A stretch of 64,000 nucleotides of DNA from contig NZ_KE386878.1 in NCBI RefSeq assembly GCF_000429305.1, forward strand, positions 354,756 to 418,755, in the 5' to 3' direction. This document shows positions 16,767-26,566 of this stretch, one piece after another (positions within the stretch are counted from its first letter, which is position 1; every line of letters begins with the position of its first letter). Origin of the DNA: Desulfovibrio inopinatus DSM 10711. Its GTDB lineage: Bacteria; Desulfobacterota; Desulfovibrionia; Desulfovibrionales; Desulfovibrionaceae. Under the pieces are notes generated by a model that was given only the letters and a program-made list of their open reading frames with translations, made no database searches and was not told the origin of the DNA. A program made the position numbers and the translations under genes.

Positions 16767-19700
16767 GCGAGCCACGTACGAATCACCCCGAGCCCAAGAG
16801 TTTGAGCGAGAAGCTCATTTGGTTTTGTCTTAAACAGAAGCTCATCGTCTTTTTATTGACCATTCTTATGGTGGGAGCGGGGATCATGGTCGCTCCCTTC
16901 GACTGGGACATCATGGGTATTGCCCGTGCCCCCGTTCCCGTGGATGCCATTCCGGATATTGGGGAAAATCAGCAAATCGTGTTTACACAATGGATGGGAC
17001 GGTCGCCGCAGGACATGCAGGACCAGGTCACCTATCCATTGACCGTGGCATTGCTTGGTGTACCGGGCGTAAAGACGGTACGCAGCTATTCCATGTTCGG
17101 ATTCTCCACCATTTACGTTATTTTCAATGAATCCGTGGATTTTTATTGGTCGCGCTCTCGGTTGCTCGAAAAGTTATCGAGCCTTCCGCCAGGAACGTTG
17201 CCGGAAGGAGTGCGGCCGTCGTTGGGGCCGGATGCAACCGCGTTGGGTCAAATTTTCTGGTATACTCTTGAAGGTCGCGACTCGAACGGAAATCCCACAG
17301 GCGGCTGGGATCTCGACGAATTGCGCTCGGTGCAAGATTTTTATGTACGTTATGGATTGTTGTCGGCCGAAGGAGTAAGTGAAGTTGCCTCGGTTGGCGG
17401 ATTTGTTCGTGAATATCAGATCGATGTCGACCCGAATGCTTTACGGGCGGCTGGGGTCGGTATCGATGATGTGTTTCGTGCGGTGTCCATGTCCAACCTC
17501 GATGTCGGTGCGTCCACCATAGAAATCAATAAGGTGGAATATTTGCTGCGTGGGGTGGGATTTCTGGAAAACGTGGACGACTTGAAGAAAGCCGTTATTA
17601 CTGTTCGCGACAATCAGCCGATTCGCATTGAAGACGTGGCCCATGTTTCCTTGGGACCGGCATTGCGGCGCGGTGCCTTGGACAAAGGCGGTGCGGAAGC
17701 CGTGGGCGGAGTGGTCGTGGTCCGTTATGGCGGCAATCCCATGGCAACGATTGAACACGTTAAAAAGAAGATTGCTGAAATTTCCCCCGGTTTGCCGTCG
17801 AAAACATTGGCCGATGGGACCGTGAGCAAGCTGACCATTGTGCCGTTCTATGACCGGTCCGGCCTGATTGCCGAGACGTTGGGTACACTTAACGACGCTC
17901 TGGAATTAGAAATTCTCGTGACCGTCATTGTGGTACTGGTTGCGGTCATGCATTTAAAAAGTTCGCTATTGATATCCTCGTTGCTCCCACTCTCCGTGTT
18001 GTTCTGCTTTATCGCCATGCGCTATTTCGGGGTGGATGCCAATATCGTGGCCTTGTCTGGTATCGCCATTGCCATTGGGACCATGGTCGATATGGGGATT
18101 GTCATATGTGAGAATATTCTCACCCATCTTGATGATGCGCCGGAGGATGCCGACCGGCTCACCGTGGTCTATAAGGCCGCGTCGGAGGTCGGTTCGGCCG
18201 TGCTGACGGCTGTGGCAACGACGATTGTCAGCTTTCTTCCCGTGTTTGCGATGTCCGGGGCTGAAGGCAAGTTGTTCAAGCCATTGGCGTTCACCAAAAC
18301 GTTTGCGCTAGCAGCGTCCATTATTATTGCCTTGACCATTATTCCGCCTGCCGCTCACATGCTTTTCACCTCTGTGACCAAAAAGAAGGTGAATGTTGGC
18401 CGGCTCGTGGTGAGCGGGCTTTTTGTTGTCGCCGGAATTGTCATCGCAATTACGGTCAAATGGTATCTTGGTCTTGTCTTACTCTATCTTGGTATTCGTC
18501 GATTGTTTGTTTCACGCTTGAGCGTGCGTGGAGAAGCACGCCTTTCAGGGGCGGAAAGTTTGGGACTGGCTCTTGTGGTGACGCTTGTCCTGGCTTTCCT
18601 TTGGTTGCCACTTGGGCCGGAGAAGGGACTTGTGCGCAATATGTTGTTCGTTGGGGGGATTATCTTCGGCATCATGGGGGCCTTGCAACTCTTTCAACGA
18701 TATTATACGGCGATTTTGCGGGTATGTCTGCGCTATAAACTGATTTTTTTATCGCTTCCTGTTACGCTGATTCTGTTCGGTGGCATTATCTGGCTCGGAT
18801 TTTCTCAGGTATTTTTCTTTTTGCCGGCCTCATTGGAAAAAACATCTGTGGTTGTTGCATTGGCCCATAAGTTTCCTGGATTGAGTAAAGAATTTATGCC
18901 CGATCTTGATGAGGGATCGTTCCTCTATATGCCAACAACGATGCCGCACGCATCTATCGGCGAAGTGCAGGACGTGCTTGCCATGCAGGACATGGCATTT
19001 GCAGCTATTCCCGAAGTCGAGACGGCTGTCGGCAAGCTCGGTCGCGCGGAAACTCCACTTGATCCTGCACCGGTATCCATGATTGAGACCGTTATTAACT
19101 ACAAACCTGAATATCTCATTGATGCACACGGGAACCGGAACCGTTTTCGGTATGACGAAAGCCGCAAGGATTATGCCCGCAATGCAGCCGGCGAAAAATT
19201 GCTGGCGAACGATGGCCTCCCGTATCTCGTGCAAGGTCGTTATGAACGTGATGCATCCGGGCAACTTATTGAAGATTCTTCGGGACGTCCGTTTCGCAAT
19301 TGGCGTCCGGCGCTCGATCCGGACATCAATCCTGGTCGCACGGCGTGGAAGGGGATTCTGACGCCTAACGATATTTGGGAAGAGTTGGTGCTGGCTGCCG
19401 AAATTCCCGGTGTGACCTCGGCACCGAAACTTCAACCCATTGCGGCCCGTATCGTGATGCTACAATCGGGCATGCGCGCTCCGATGGGGATTAAAATCAA
19501 GGGGCCGGATCTCGAAACCATTGAGCAAGTCGGGCTGGAACTGGAAAAGCACATGAAAGAAGTGCCCGGTGTCATGCCTGAAGCCGTTATTGCCGACCGC
19601 ATCGTTGGCAAACCTTACCTTGAAATCGTCATCGATCGCGATGCCATTGCGCGGTATGGGCTCATGGTGAAAAACGTTCAAGACGTCATTGAATCGGCCA

Positions 19701-20668
19701 TTGGTGGCAAGACCATCACCAATACCGTCGAAGGTCGGGAACGCTATCCGGTACGTGTTCGATATGCCCGCGAGCTCCGTGACAATATCGAAGGCATTAA
19801 ACAATTGCTCGTTCCCGTGCCGGGGAAAGAACATATTCCGTTGGATCAACTTGCACTCATTCGCTATGTGCGCGGTCCACAGGTCATTAAAAGCGAAGAT
19901 ACGTTTCTGGTGGGGTATGTTCTTTTCGACAAAAAACCGGGATATGCCGAAGTCGATGTAGTGGACAATGCCAAAGCGTATCTCGAACGATTACACCAGT
20001 CTGGAAAACTCACATTGCCACCGGGCGTCTCCTATGCATTTGCTGGAAGTTATGAGAACCAGGTGCGAGCCCAAAAGAAATTGGCTGTGATTTTGCCCTT
20101 GGCGTTATTTGTCATTCTCATCATTTTACATATGCAATTTCGTCGTTTGTCTACAACCGTGCTGATTTTCTCGGGGATTCTCGTCGCGTGGTCGGGTGGG
20201 TTTCTCATGATTTGGCTGTATGGACAGGCGTGGTTTCTTGATTTCAGTGTGTTCGGCATGTCCATGCGTGATATCTTCCAAGTGCAGACCATTAACTTGA
20301 GTGTCGCCATTTGGGTGGGATTTCTCGCCCTGTTTGGCATCGCTTCGGATGATGGTGTTGTGATGGCCACCTATCTTGAGGAAAGTTTCGGACGAAACGA
20401 ACCCGACACCGTTCCGGCTATTCGTGAAGCCGTGGTCGAGGGTGCACGACGACGCATTCGACCGGCACTTATGACTTCGGCAACGACAATTTTAGCGCTG
20501 TTGCCCGTGCTCACATCGCGTGGTCGCGGTGCCGATATCATGGTCCCCATGGCGATTCCGTCGTTTGGTGGGATGACTATTGAAATTTTAACCGTACTCA
20601 TCGTCCCGGTGTTGTACTGCATGGTGAAAGAGGCACGCTTACGAATCCGGCGATATACATCGAGGTAG
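16763..20668 (+). CDS. CusA-like heavy-metal RND efflux pump
   Basis: 1301-residue inner-membrane RND transporter of the heavy-metal (HME) class, driven by protons and probably moving Cu/Ag out of the periplasm. N-terminal PVDAIPDIGENQQIVFTQW is an HME signature, as is the TM4 region GIAIAIGTMVDMGIVICEN. The C-terminal repeat has FGIASDDGVVMATY. The start ATG overlaps the adaptor stop (ATGA), a sign of translational coupling. E. coli CusA is 1047 residues; the extra length is in a hydrophobic block between the two halves (about 540-640) and in a periplasmic loop (about 790-870) rich in Arg, Asp and Gly. The metal is inferred from the HMBD and YHS neighbours. Confidence 0.92.
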   Translation: MSEPRTNHPEPKSLSEKLIWFCLKQKLIVFLLTILMVGAGIMVAPFDWDIMGIARAPVPVDAIPDIGENQQIVFTQWMGRSPQDMQDQVTYPLTVALLGVPGVKTVRSYSMFGFSTIYVIFNESVDFYWSRSRLLEKLSSLPPGTLPEGVRPSLGPDATALGQIFWYTLEGRDSNGNPTGGWDLDELRSVQDFYVRYGLLSAEGVSEVASVGGFVREYQIDVDPNALRAAGVGIDDVFRAVSMSNLDVGASTIEINKVEYLLRGVGFLENVDDLKKAVITVRDNQPIRIEDVAHVSLGPALRRGALDKGGAEAVGGVVVVRYGGNPMATIEHVKKKIAEISPGLPSKTLADGTVSKLTIVPFYDRSGLIAETLGTLNDALELEILVTVIVVLVAVMHLKSSLLISSLLPLSVLFCFIAMRYFGVDANIVALSGIAIAIGTMVDMGIVICENILTHLDDAPEDADRLTVVYKAASEVGSAVLTAVATTIVSFLPVFAMSGAEGKLFKPLAFTKTFALAASIIIALTIIPPAAHMLFTSVTKKKVNVGRLVVSGLFVVAGIVIAITVKWYLGLVLLYLGIRRLFVSRLSVRGEARLSGAESLGLALVVTLVLAFLWLPLGPEKGLVRNMLFVGGIIFGIMGALQLFQRYYTAILRVCLRYKLIFLSLPVTLILFGGIIWLGFSQVFFFLPASLEKTSVVVALAHKFPGLSKEFMPDLDEGSFLYMPTTMPHASIGEVQDVLAMQDMAFAAIPEVETAVGKLGRAETPLDPAPVSMIETVINYKPEYLIDAHGNRNRFRYDESRKDYARNAAGEKLLANDGLPYLVQGRYERDASGQLIEDSSGRPFRNWRPALDPDINPGRTAWKGILTPNDIWEELVLAAEIPGVTSAPKLQPIAARIVMLQSGMRAPMGIKIKGPDLETIEQVGLELEKHMKEVPGVMPEAVIADRIVGKPYLEIVIDRDAIARYGLMVKNVQDVIESAIGGKTITNTVEGRERYPVRVRYARELRDNIEGIKQLLVPVPGKEHIPLDQLALIRYVRGPQVIKSEDTFLVGYVLFDKKPGYAEVDVVDNAKAYLERLHQSGKLTLPPGVSYAFAGSYENQVRAQKKLAVILPLALFVILIILHMQFRRLSTTVLIFSGILVAWSGGFLMIWLYGQAWFLDFSVFGMSMRDIFQVQTINLSVAIWVGFLALFGIASDDGVVMATYLEESFGRNEPDTVPAIREAVVEGARRRIRPALMTSATTILALLPVLTSRGRGADIMVPMAIPSFGGMTIEILTVLIVPVLYCMVKEARLRIRRYTSR

Positions 20669-20671
20669 AAA

Positions 20672-20724
20672 AACGCGAGAGGGAATACATTGGTCAAAAG
20701 GCTTTTCCTCTCGCGTTATGTTTT
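20672..20724 (+). terminator. Rho-independent terminator after the efflux operon
   Basis: AACGCGAGAGG (20672-20682) is an exact inverted repeat of CCTCTCGCGTT (20707-20717), with a T run (ATGTTTT) after it. It starts 3 bases after the pump stop and ends the rightward operon. Confidence 0.85.
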
Positions 20725-20740
20725 AAAAATATTGTGAAGA

Positions 20741-20776
20741 CTAAACAACCACCGGCTTCAGCCGATGGCTGTTTAG
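20741..20776. repeat. IS200/IS605-type end hairpin (36 bp)
   Basis: The segment begins CTAAACAACCACCGGC and ends GCCGATGGCTGTTTAG, with loop TTCA: a 16-bp stem with two mismatches. Hairpins with a CCGGCTTCAGCCG-like core flanked by an AAAC/GTTT arm are typical of the ends of IS200/IS605 or TnpB-carrying elements. It forms the last codons of the truncated alcohol dehydrogenase, at the point where homology to the family stops. No transposase or TnpB gene is present, so only a remnant end is seen. Assignment is by pattern, not by search. Confidence 0.55.
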
Positions 20777-21253
20777 TTTTCGGTCCATGTTCGTGAGAAC
20801 GCAATGGCGTGTGACTTCGCTACCTGTCCCGGCCGTAGTGTTGACGCTAGTAATGGGCGGCAACTCATTCGTTAGACGTTCGATGCCGGCGTAATTCTCA
20901 TAGAGATCGCCTTCATGCGTGGCGGCAATGCCGATCGCTTTGCCGCAGTCGTGTGCACTTCCACCGCCAACGGTGACGACGAGATCGCATCCTTTGTCGT
21001 GAATGACATCCAATCCTTCTTCAACGTGATGCAGGTTCGGTTCTTTGTCCACGCCGGTATAGACTTCATAGTCTATTCCCGAGATTTCAAGGGATTGTAT
21101 GATCGGATCGACACAACCAGCAGCCACAACCGGATCGTCCGATACAATAAGTGCTTTGGCAGTCTGGAGACGTGTTGCTTCTCGTCCGATTTGGTCGGCG
21201 GCCTGTTCGCCGATGTGCAACGTCGATGGCATGATGAATGTTTGCGAAGGCAT
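20741..21253 (-). pseudogene. Iron-containing alcohol dehydrogenase, C-terminally truncated
   Basis: 170 residues that match the N-terminal half of group III iron alcohol dehydrogenases (about 380-390 residues when complete). MPSTLHIGEQAADQIG, IVSDDPVV, VVTVGGGSAHDCGKAIG and TTAGTGSEVTRHCVLTN are all in place, i.e. the NAD-binding part. The helical C-terminal domain with the iron ligands is missing: after ...TNMDRK the frame runs into the hairpin at 20741-20776 and stops. A strong AAAGGAG lies 6 bases before the ATG, so the gene was functional until recently. Divergent from a FadR-type regulator, which may once have controlled it. Confidence 0.85.
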
Positions 21254-21611
21254 CCGATCTCCTTTGGTTGCGAAGATGCGTTTGACCTATGAGTTTGTGC
21301 GTGAAGTGACAGTAACGCTTGTTTGGGGAAAATAATAAACAAAATTTTCAAATATTTGGCTATTTAGTGTATCGCATTGATATTGTTTTGTTTTTTTAAG
21401 GTTAAGCGTCTGGCACATAAATAAAGCACTTGCCTTGTTCGGATTCTTTCCGTCATACTTCAGTCAGAACCAATAGGAGTCTTCAATGTGATTAATGGAA
21501 TGCGTTGTCGGCTTGCGTCTTGGAGTGTGAACAGAATGCATGATATGACAAGAGACAGACAAGGACTCTGTGACACGATGAAACTCAATCGTCTGACACA
21601 TGGATGTACAT
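21254..21611. other. Divergent intergenic region, no gene
   Basis: 358 bases between the truncated dehydrogenase and the FadR-type regulator. AT rich, with short partial repeats (CTGGCACAT near 21410 and CTGACACAT near 21595) that could be regulator half-sites but are too weak to call. No convincing open frame or RNA gene is seen. Confidence 0.6.
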
Positions 21612-22385
21612 ATGTTTAAAGCAGCAAAAAAGGACAGAATTTCAACGCAGATTATCAATCAGATTCGTGAGGCCATTTTACAAGGAGAAATAACACCGGG
21701 CCAATCCCTACCTCCGGAAAAAGAACTTGTCGCACAGTTTGGTGTTAGCAAGCATACGTTGCGCGAAGCCTTACGAACACTTGAGGGAATGGGATTGATT
21801 TCCATTCGAAGAGGGGCGGGCGGTGGGCCTGTGGTCACTGAAGTCGAAATGGAAACGACAAAAGATTTCATGGCCAGCTTTCTGCATTTTCAAAATGTTT
21901 CTCTTCATGATTTGTCTGAAGTACGTAAAATTATTGAGCCATATTTGGCTCGTCATGCGGCTGAAACCTTCACGGAGGCTGACAAGCAGGATCTCTTGCG
22001 GCTTCACGAAAAATGCCAGGAGATTCATAGGCGGGATCAAAGTTTAATCGGAGCACAAGTTGAAATCGAGTTTCATGTCCTTCTGGCGCGGAAAACGGGC
22101 AACCCTGTATTGATCCTCATTCTTGATTTTGTGAATTCGCTGCTTGCCAAGACCAAGAAACAATTTGGTCCAGACAACCAGTTTGCCGAGCATGTCCTGG
22201 AAGATCATCAGAAGATTATCGATGCTATCATTCAGAAAGACCCCGATGCGGCATCCACAATAATGTTGCGTCACATTGTTGCCGTTGAAGAGGAGCTTTA
22301 CCAGCTCGAAGTATCGCAACATTACGAGAAAGGGCGTACAGTACTGGAAAGTGGTTCTGAAAATGACAAAATTCATCTTGAGTGA
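21612..22385 (+). CDS. FadR-family (GntR) transcriptional regulator
   Basis: 257-residue one-component regulator. An N-terminal winged helix (about 1-75) has IINQIREAILQGEITPGQSLPPEKELVAQFGVSKHTLREALRTLE, broken here as IREAILQGEITPGQ, LPPEKELVAQFG and TLREALRTLEGMGL. A helical FCD effector domain follows (about 95-225) with the metal-ligand pattern DLSEVRKIIEPYLAR, EIEFHVLLARKTGN and HQKIIDAI. These usually sense carboxylates. MFKAAKKDR is the usual family start; the frame also has an ATG four codons upstream (21600). It is divergent from a truncated alcohol dehydrogenase, its likely former target. Confidence 0.9.
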   Translation: MFKAAKKDRISTQIINQIREAILQGEITPGQSLPPEKELVAQFGVSKHTLREALRTLEGMGLISIRRGAGGGPVVTEVEMETTKDFMASFLHFQNVSLHDLSEVRKIIEPYLARHAAETFTEADKQDLLRLHEKCQEIHRRDQSLIGAQVEIEFHVLLARKTGNPVLILILDFVNSLLAKTKKQFGPDNQFAEHVLEDHQKIIDAIIQKDPDAASTIMLRHIVAVEEELYQLEVSQHYEKGRTVLESGSENDKIHLE

Positions 22386-22889
22386 TGATATCGCGTGGAT
22401 GTTCGTTGTGTCCACCTGAATTGTCTTTGAATAAGATGCTGTTCAAAAAGCACTTGCTCTGCGAAGGGAGTACATAGCGCTCCAGAGAGCACAGGCTGTC
22501 TTACCATCTTTTCTTCTTCTTTCTTTCAATATGATCTGACATCAAGCATGTTATTCTTCCGTCTTTGCATTTTTCGCGGTTTTCGTTGAACCATAATGAT
22601 AGTGTCATCGAGTTGTGGATGCATTGGAAAAAATGGATAATAATGTATTTTTTTAAAATAAATGGTATCGTCTTTGTTCGTATTTTTATGAAGCCGTTGG
22701 TATAATATGAGTATGGTCTATTGTGTCAATCGTAATATGGTGGCTTATTCTGTTTGGCGATATGAAGAGAGTCTTTGAAGATGGAAACTCCAGAAGAGAT
22801 TGAAGCTGTAGATAGACGCTCGACGAGACTATACTTAAGCTGGTATAATGCTGTAGTATATTGATCCTCATATTCTAACGAGGTTGTTC
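22386..22889. other. Intergenic region, no gene recognised
   Basis: 504 bases, AT rich, between the regulator and the chemoreceptor. It holds one imperfect hairpin (TGCTCT near 22463 with AGAGCA near 22490) that may end the regulator transcript, and a TATAAT at 22702 without a good -35. No sigma28-like site for the chemoreceptor was found by eye. No coding frame is convincing. Confidence 0.55.
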
Positions 22890-25800
22890 ATGAGACTCAC
22901 GAGTCCGTTACGAAATCTGGGCATGAAGCCTAAACTTATTGTGTTATTCCTCCTGGTCGGAATTGTTCCTATGGCCATTTCAGGGTGGTGGGCAGACCGA
23001 CAAGCATCCATAGAAATGCTGCATCGGTCTTTTGCACAGCTTGATGCTGTGCGCGTCATCAAGGTTGGGCAGATATCGTCTTATTTTGAACACCGTCAGA
23101 ATGAAGTGGATGTGTTAGTTGATACTATTGGCACCTATGCGGATAATGCATCGCATACGCTTGAAGTGATTCAAAAACTCAAACTGCAACACCTCAAGGA
23201 TTTTTTGAGTCAGCTCAGCGGACGTATTCAAATCCTGGCAGAAGATCCCACTGTCCTCGCTATGCTACAATCTTCTGCACAAGATGCCGTATCGATGGCT
23301 ATTTCGAATAGAATAGAGAGCCAGTCCGTTTCATGGCTTACTGATATTCTTGCGAAAGACGAAATAGCGGATGTGCTTATCCTTCGTCCTGATGGAACTG
23401 TTGTTCGTTCAGCAGTAGGGGGCATGGAGCAAGGAAAATTGCTTACTCAAGGCGAATTGGCGAAAACGACTTTGGGCCAAGCTTTCGCCAAAGCTTCGGC
23501 GTCTCAGTCACGTGATGTGGTGACTGTTGATTTTGCTCCGTATGGACCAGCCGGAGAAGATATGGCTGCGTTCATGATTGCGCCCATTCTTTCGCAAAAC
23601 ATGACAGTCGGTTATATTGCCTTGCGATTGTCGCTCAAGCCCATCAAAAATATCGTTGAGGGGCGAGATAGTCTTGGTAAAAGCGGTGAAACGTATCTTG
23701 CAGGAGAAGTCGAAAATACGATCTCTTTGCGCAGTACCATCGCGACGATGGGAGAAGGAGCCTATGTTCCAGGTTTTAAGGTTACAGGAATCGCCCCGGA
23801 ATATTTAAAGAAGAGTCTTGCAGGGCAGCATGTGGAAGAGGTGTTTACCGATTCGGCTGGCAAACTCGTTAAGGTTGTGGCCGATCCTGTACCGCTTTTG
23901 GGCTTACACTGGGCCCTTGTAACAAAAATGGATTTTGAAGAGATTATTGCCCCTCAAATTTCCGATTCCAATTTAGATTTCTATCAAGACTATGCAAAAA
24001 AATATGGCTACGCCGATGTCATGTTAATCCACCCTCAGGGGCGTGTCTTTTATTCGGTCAACCACGATGCCGATTACGGAACTAACCTCATTACCGGTCC
24101 CCTGAGTGAGAGTAATCTTGGCCGTTTGTTTCGCCAGGTGATGGACACACAGCAATTCGGTATAGTCGACTTTGCAAGCTATAGTCCAAGTAATAACGCA
24201 CCAATGAGCTTTTTAGCAAAGCCGTATATTGAAGATGGTAAAGTGGTGCTTGTTGTGGCTCTGAAACTTTCCAATGCACCAATTAATGCGATTATGCAGG
24301 AACGTACTGGCATGGGCGAGACGGGGGAAACCTATCTTGTTGGTTCAGATGGTCGTATGCGTTCCGACTCGTTTCTTGATCCAACAGGGCATAGTGTAGC
24401 GGCGTCGTTTTCCGGAACACAAGAGCGCAATGGTGTTGATACTGAAGCGGCACGCCAGGCATTGGTAGGAAAAACGGGCCGCGATATTCTTCATAACTAT
24501 AATGGAACGTCGGTACTTTCCGTATATTCACCGATTACAATCGGTGGTTTTCACTGGGCTATTCTTTCGGAGATCAGCGAAGCTGAAGTCAAACAGCCGA
24601 TCCGTGCGATAACTTTGGATATTGTATCCATGGGGTTGGTAATGGCGGTGCTTGTCATTCTCGTCGCGTATATTACGGCACGATCCATTGCGTTACCCCT
24701 GATGCGGGGAGTGAGATTCGCCCAGACTGTTGCACGGGGGGTGTTGAATGAATCCATTGAGGTCAACCAAGCCGACGAAGTCGGCCAGATTTTGTCCGCG
24801 ATCAACCAGATTCCAATTACATTGAAGCGCGTTCTCTCCGATTTTGATGGTATGGTCGAAGCTGTGGAGTATGGACGCATCGATATCCAAATACAAAATG
24901 ATTCGTATACCGGGGCGTACGGTGAGCTGATCCTAGGGGCAAACAGGCTGGTCGGTGCGCTTTCGTCGAAAATCAATGATATCCCTTTGCCGGTGCTTGT
25001 CATGGATAAACAGATGCATGTGATTTATGCCAATGCAGCGGCGACAGCGTTTGTCGGTGCTTCGCTGGATTCCATTTTGGGACGTCATTGTCATGAGCTT
25101 CTCACCAATGAACATTGCCGCACACCGAATTGTGTCTGCATGCAGTCCATGCAGACCGGGCGCATGGCACAGAACGAAACACAAGTGACTCTTGGAGGAA
25201 AAATACACGACGTTAAGTATTTAGGAGTTCCTATCGTTACACACGATGGGACCATTGCCGGTGTGTTCGATTTTGTCATTGATCAGACAGCCATTAAAAA
25301 CGCTATACGGTTAGCGCAAAAGAAGGCGGATTACCAGGAACACGAGGTTGAGCAGGTGTTGAGCGATCTTGAGAACTTGAGCAAAGGGGTTCTCGAAGTC
25401 CATCAGCGTATCGCGTCCAAAGATGAAGACATTGTGGAAGAAGCCGATCGATTTCGTCGAATTCACGAGCGCATAGAGGCTTTATGCGCCACCCAACGCG
25501 ATATTACCGACCTTGCAGAAAAAATGGCTGCGGGGGATCTTGAAATAGACTTGGTCAAGCGTTCGGATCAGGATGTATTGATGGACGCCCTGTCACAGAT
25601 GCTATCCAAATTAACCCACGTCGTCACAGAGGTCAGTGAAAGTGCATCATCACTGGCATCAGGAAGCGAAGAATTGGCAGCCAACGCTGAAATTTTGTCC
25701 CAGGGCGCGACGGAACAGGCCGCTTCTGTGGAAGAAAGTACTTCATCCATGGAAGAAATTGCGTCGACGATTGCACAAAATGCGGAAAATGCTCGTCAAA

Positions 25801-26504
25801 CAGAAGAAATTGCGGATAAAGCCGCGTTGGATGCTCGATTTTCTGGAGAAGCTGTGGCTGAAACCGTGCGTGCGATGAAAGAGATTGCGGCAAAAATCTC
25901 AATTATTGAGGAAATCGCGCGGCAGACGGACCTCCTCGCTTTGAATGCGGCTATCGAGGCCGCACGTGCTGGAGAATCCGGTCAAGGCTTTGCCGTTGTT
26001 GCATCGGAAGTACGAAAGCTGGCGGAACGGAGCCAGAAAGCGGCTGCACAAATCAATACCCTGTCAGCATCCAGTTTGCTTGTGGCCGAACGGGCCGGGG
26101 AGTATCTTGAAAAGCTGGTGCCGGATATTCAAAAAACGGCTGAGTTGGTTCAAGAAATTGCGGTGTATTCTTTGGAACAAAAACATGGAGCGGATCAAGT
26201 CAACAAAGCCTTATTTCAACTTGATCAAGTGACGCAATCCAATGCCGCATCGGCGGAAGAATTGGCTTCAACGGCAGAAGAGTTTTCTTCGCAATCGGAT
26301 CATTTGCAGAGAATCATGCGCTTTTTCAAAATTCGATTCAATGAGAGGCCGCAGCCCCGAAAAAGTCGTCGAACCGGGATGACTCGACCATCCATGGATA
26401 GCGGAATGGCATATCGTCAGGCCGTGGATGCACAGGACTCGCATGGTTTTGAAATGGACATGGATGACCAGTTCATTGATCAACATCATTTTGAAAAATT
26501 CTAG
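22890..26504 (+). CDS. Large methyl-accepting chemotaxis protein
   Basis: 1204-residue chemoreceptor. Order: TM1 (about 15-38), a long periplasmic part (about 40-570) with Cache-type folds and two related GxSGETYL-type motifs ([13 protein letters not shown] and [13 protein letters not shown]), TM2 (about 575-598), HAMP, a PAS domain (about 693-800), a second HAMP-like segment and a signalling coiled coil (about 915-1147) with the hairpin tip [21 protein letters not shown] and [24 protein letters not shown] lies 6 bases before the ATG at 22890. Typical MCPs are 500-700 residues; the double sensor explains the size. It is followed by a CheA gene. The ligand is unknown. Confidence 0.95.
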   Translation: MRLTSPLRNLGMKPKLIVLFLLVGIVPMAISGWWADRQASIEMLHRSFAQLDAVRVIKVGQISSYFEHRQNEVDVLVDTIGTYADNASHTLEVIQKLKLQHLKDFLSQLSGRIQILAEDPTVLAMLQSSAQDAVSMAISNRIESQSVSWLTDILAKDEIADVLILRPDGTVVRSAVGGMEQGKLLTQGELAKTTLGQAFAKASASQSRDVVTVDFAPYGPAGEDMAAFMIAPILSQNMTVGYIALRLSLKPIKNIVEGRDSLGKSGETYLAGEVENTISLRSTIATMGEGAYVPGFKVTGIAPEYLKKSLAGQHVEEVFTDSAGKLVKVVADPVPLLGLHWALVTKMDFEEIIAPQISDSNLDFYQDYAKKYGYADVMLIHPQGRVFYSVNHDADYGTNLITGPLSESNLGRLFRQVMDTQQFGIVDFASYSPSNNAPMSFLAKPYIEDGKVVLVVALKLSNAPINAIMQERTGMGETGETYLVGSDGRMRSDSFLDPTGHSVAASFSGTQERNGVDTEAARQALVGKTGRDILHNYNGTSVLSVYSPITIGGFHWAILSEISEAEVKQPIRAITLDIVSMGLVMAVLVILVAYITARSIALPLMRGVRFAQTVARGVLNESIEVNQADEVGQILSAINQIPITLKRVLSDFDGMVEAVEYGRIDIQIQNDSYTGAYGELILGANRLVGALSSKINDIPLPVLVMDKQMHVIYANAAATAFVGASLDSILGRHCHELLTNEHCRTPNCVCMQSMQTGRMAQNETQVTLGGKIHDVKYLGVPIVTHDGTIAGVFDFVIDQTAIKNAIRLAQKKADYQEHEVEQVLSDLENLSKGVLEVHQRIASKDEDIVEEADRFRRIHERIEALCATQRDITDLAEKMAAGDLEIDLVKRSDQDVLMDALSQMLSKLTHVVTEVSESASSLASGSEELAANAEILSQGATEQAASVEESTSSMEEIASTIAQNAENARQTEEIADKAALDARFSGEAVAETVRAMKEIAAKISIIEEIARQTDLLALNAAIEAARAGESGQGFAVVASEVRKLAERSQKAAAQINTLSASSLLVAERAGEYLEKLVPDIQKTAELVQEIAVYSLEQKHGADQVNKALFQLDQVTQSNAASAEELASTAEEFSSQSDHLQRIMRFFKIRFNERPQPRKSRRTGMTRPSMDSGMAYRQAVDAQDSHGFEMDMDDQFIDQHHFEKF

Positions 26505-26566
26505 AAAGCACGACCCAGACAGCACTCTCTTTGTCATCAAGGGATTCGTGTCTTGCAGGATGCGTT

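Noticed and set aside
21411..21428. Sigma54-like TGGCAC...GC motif
   Set aside because: The distance between the GG and GC pairs is two bases too long and the TTGCA part is missing.
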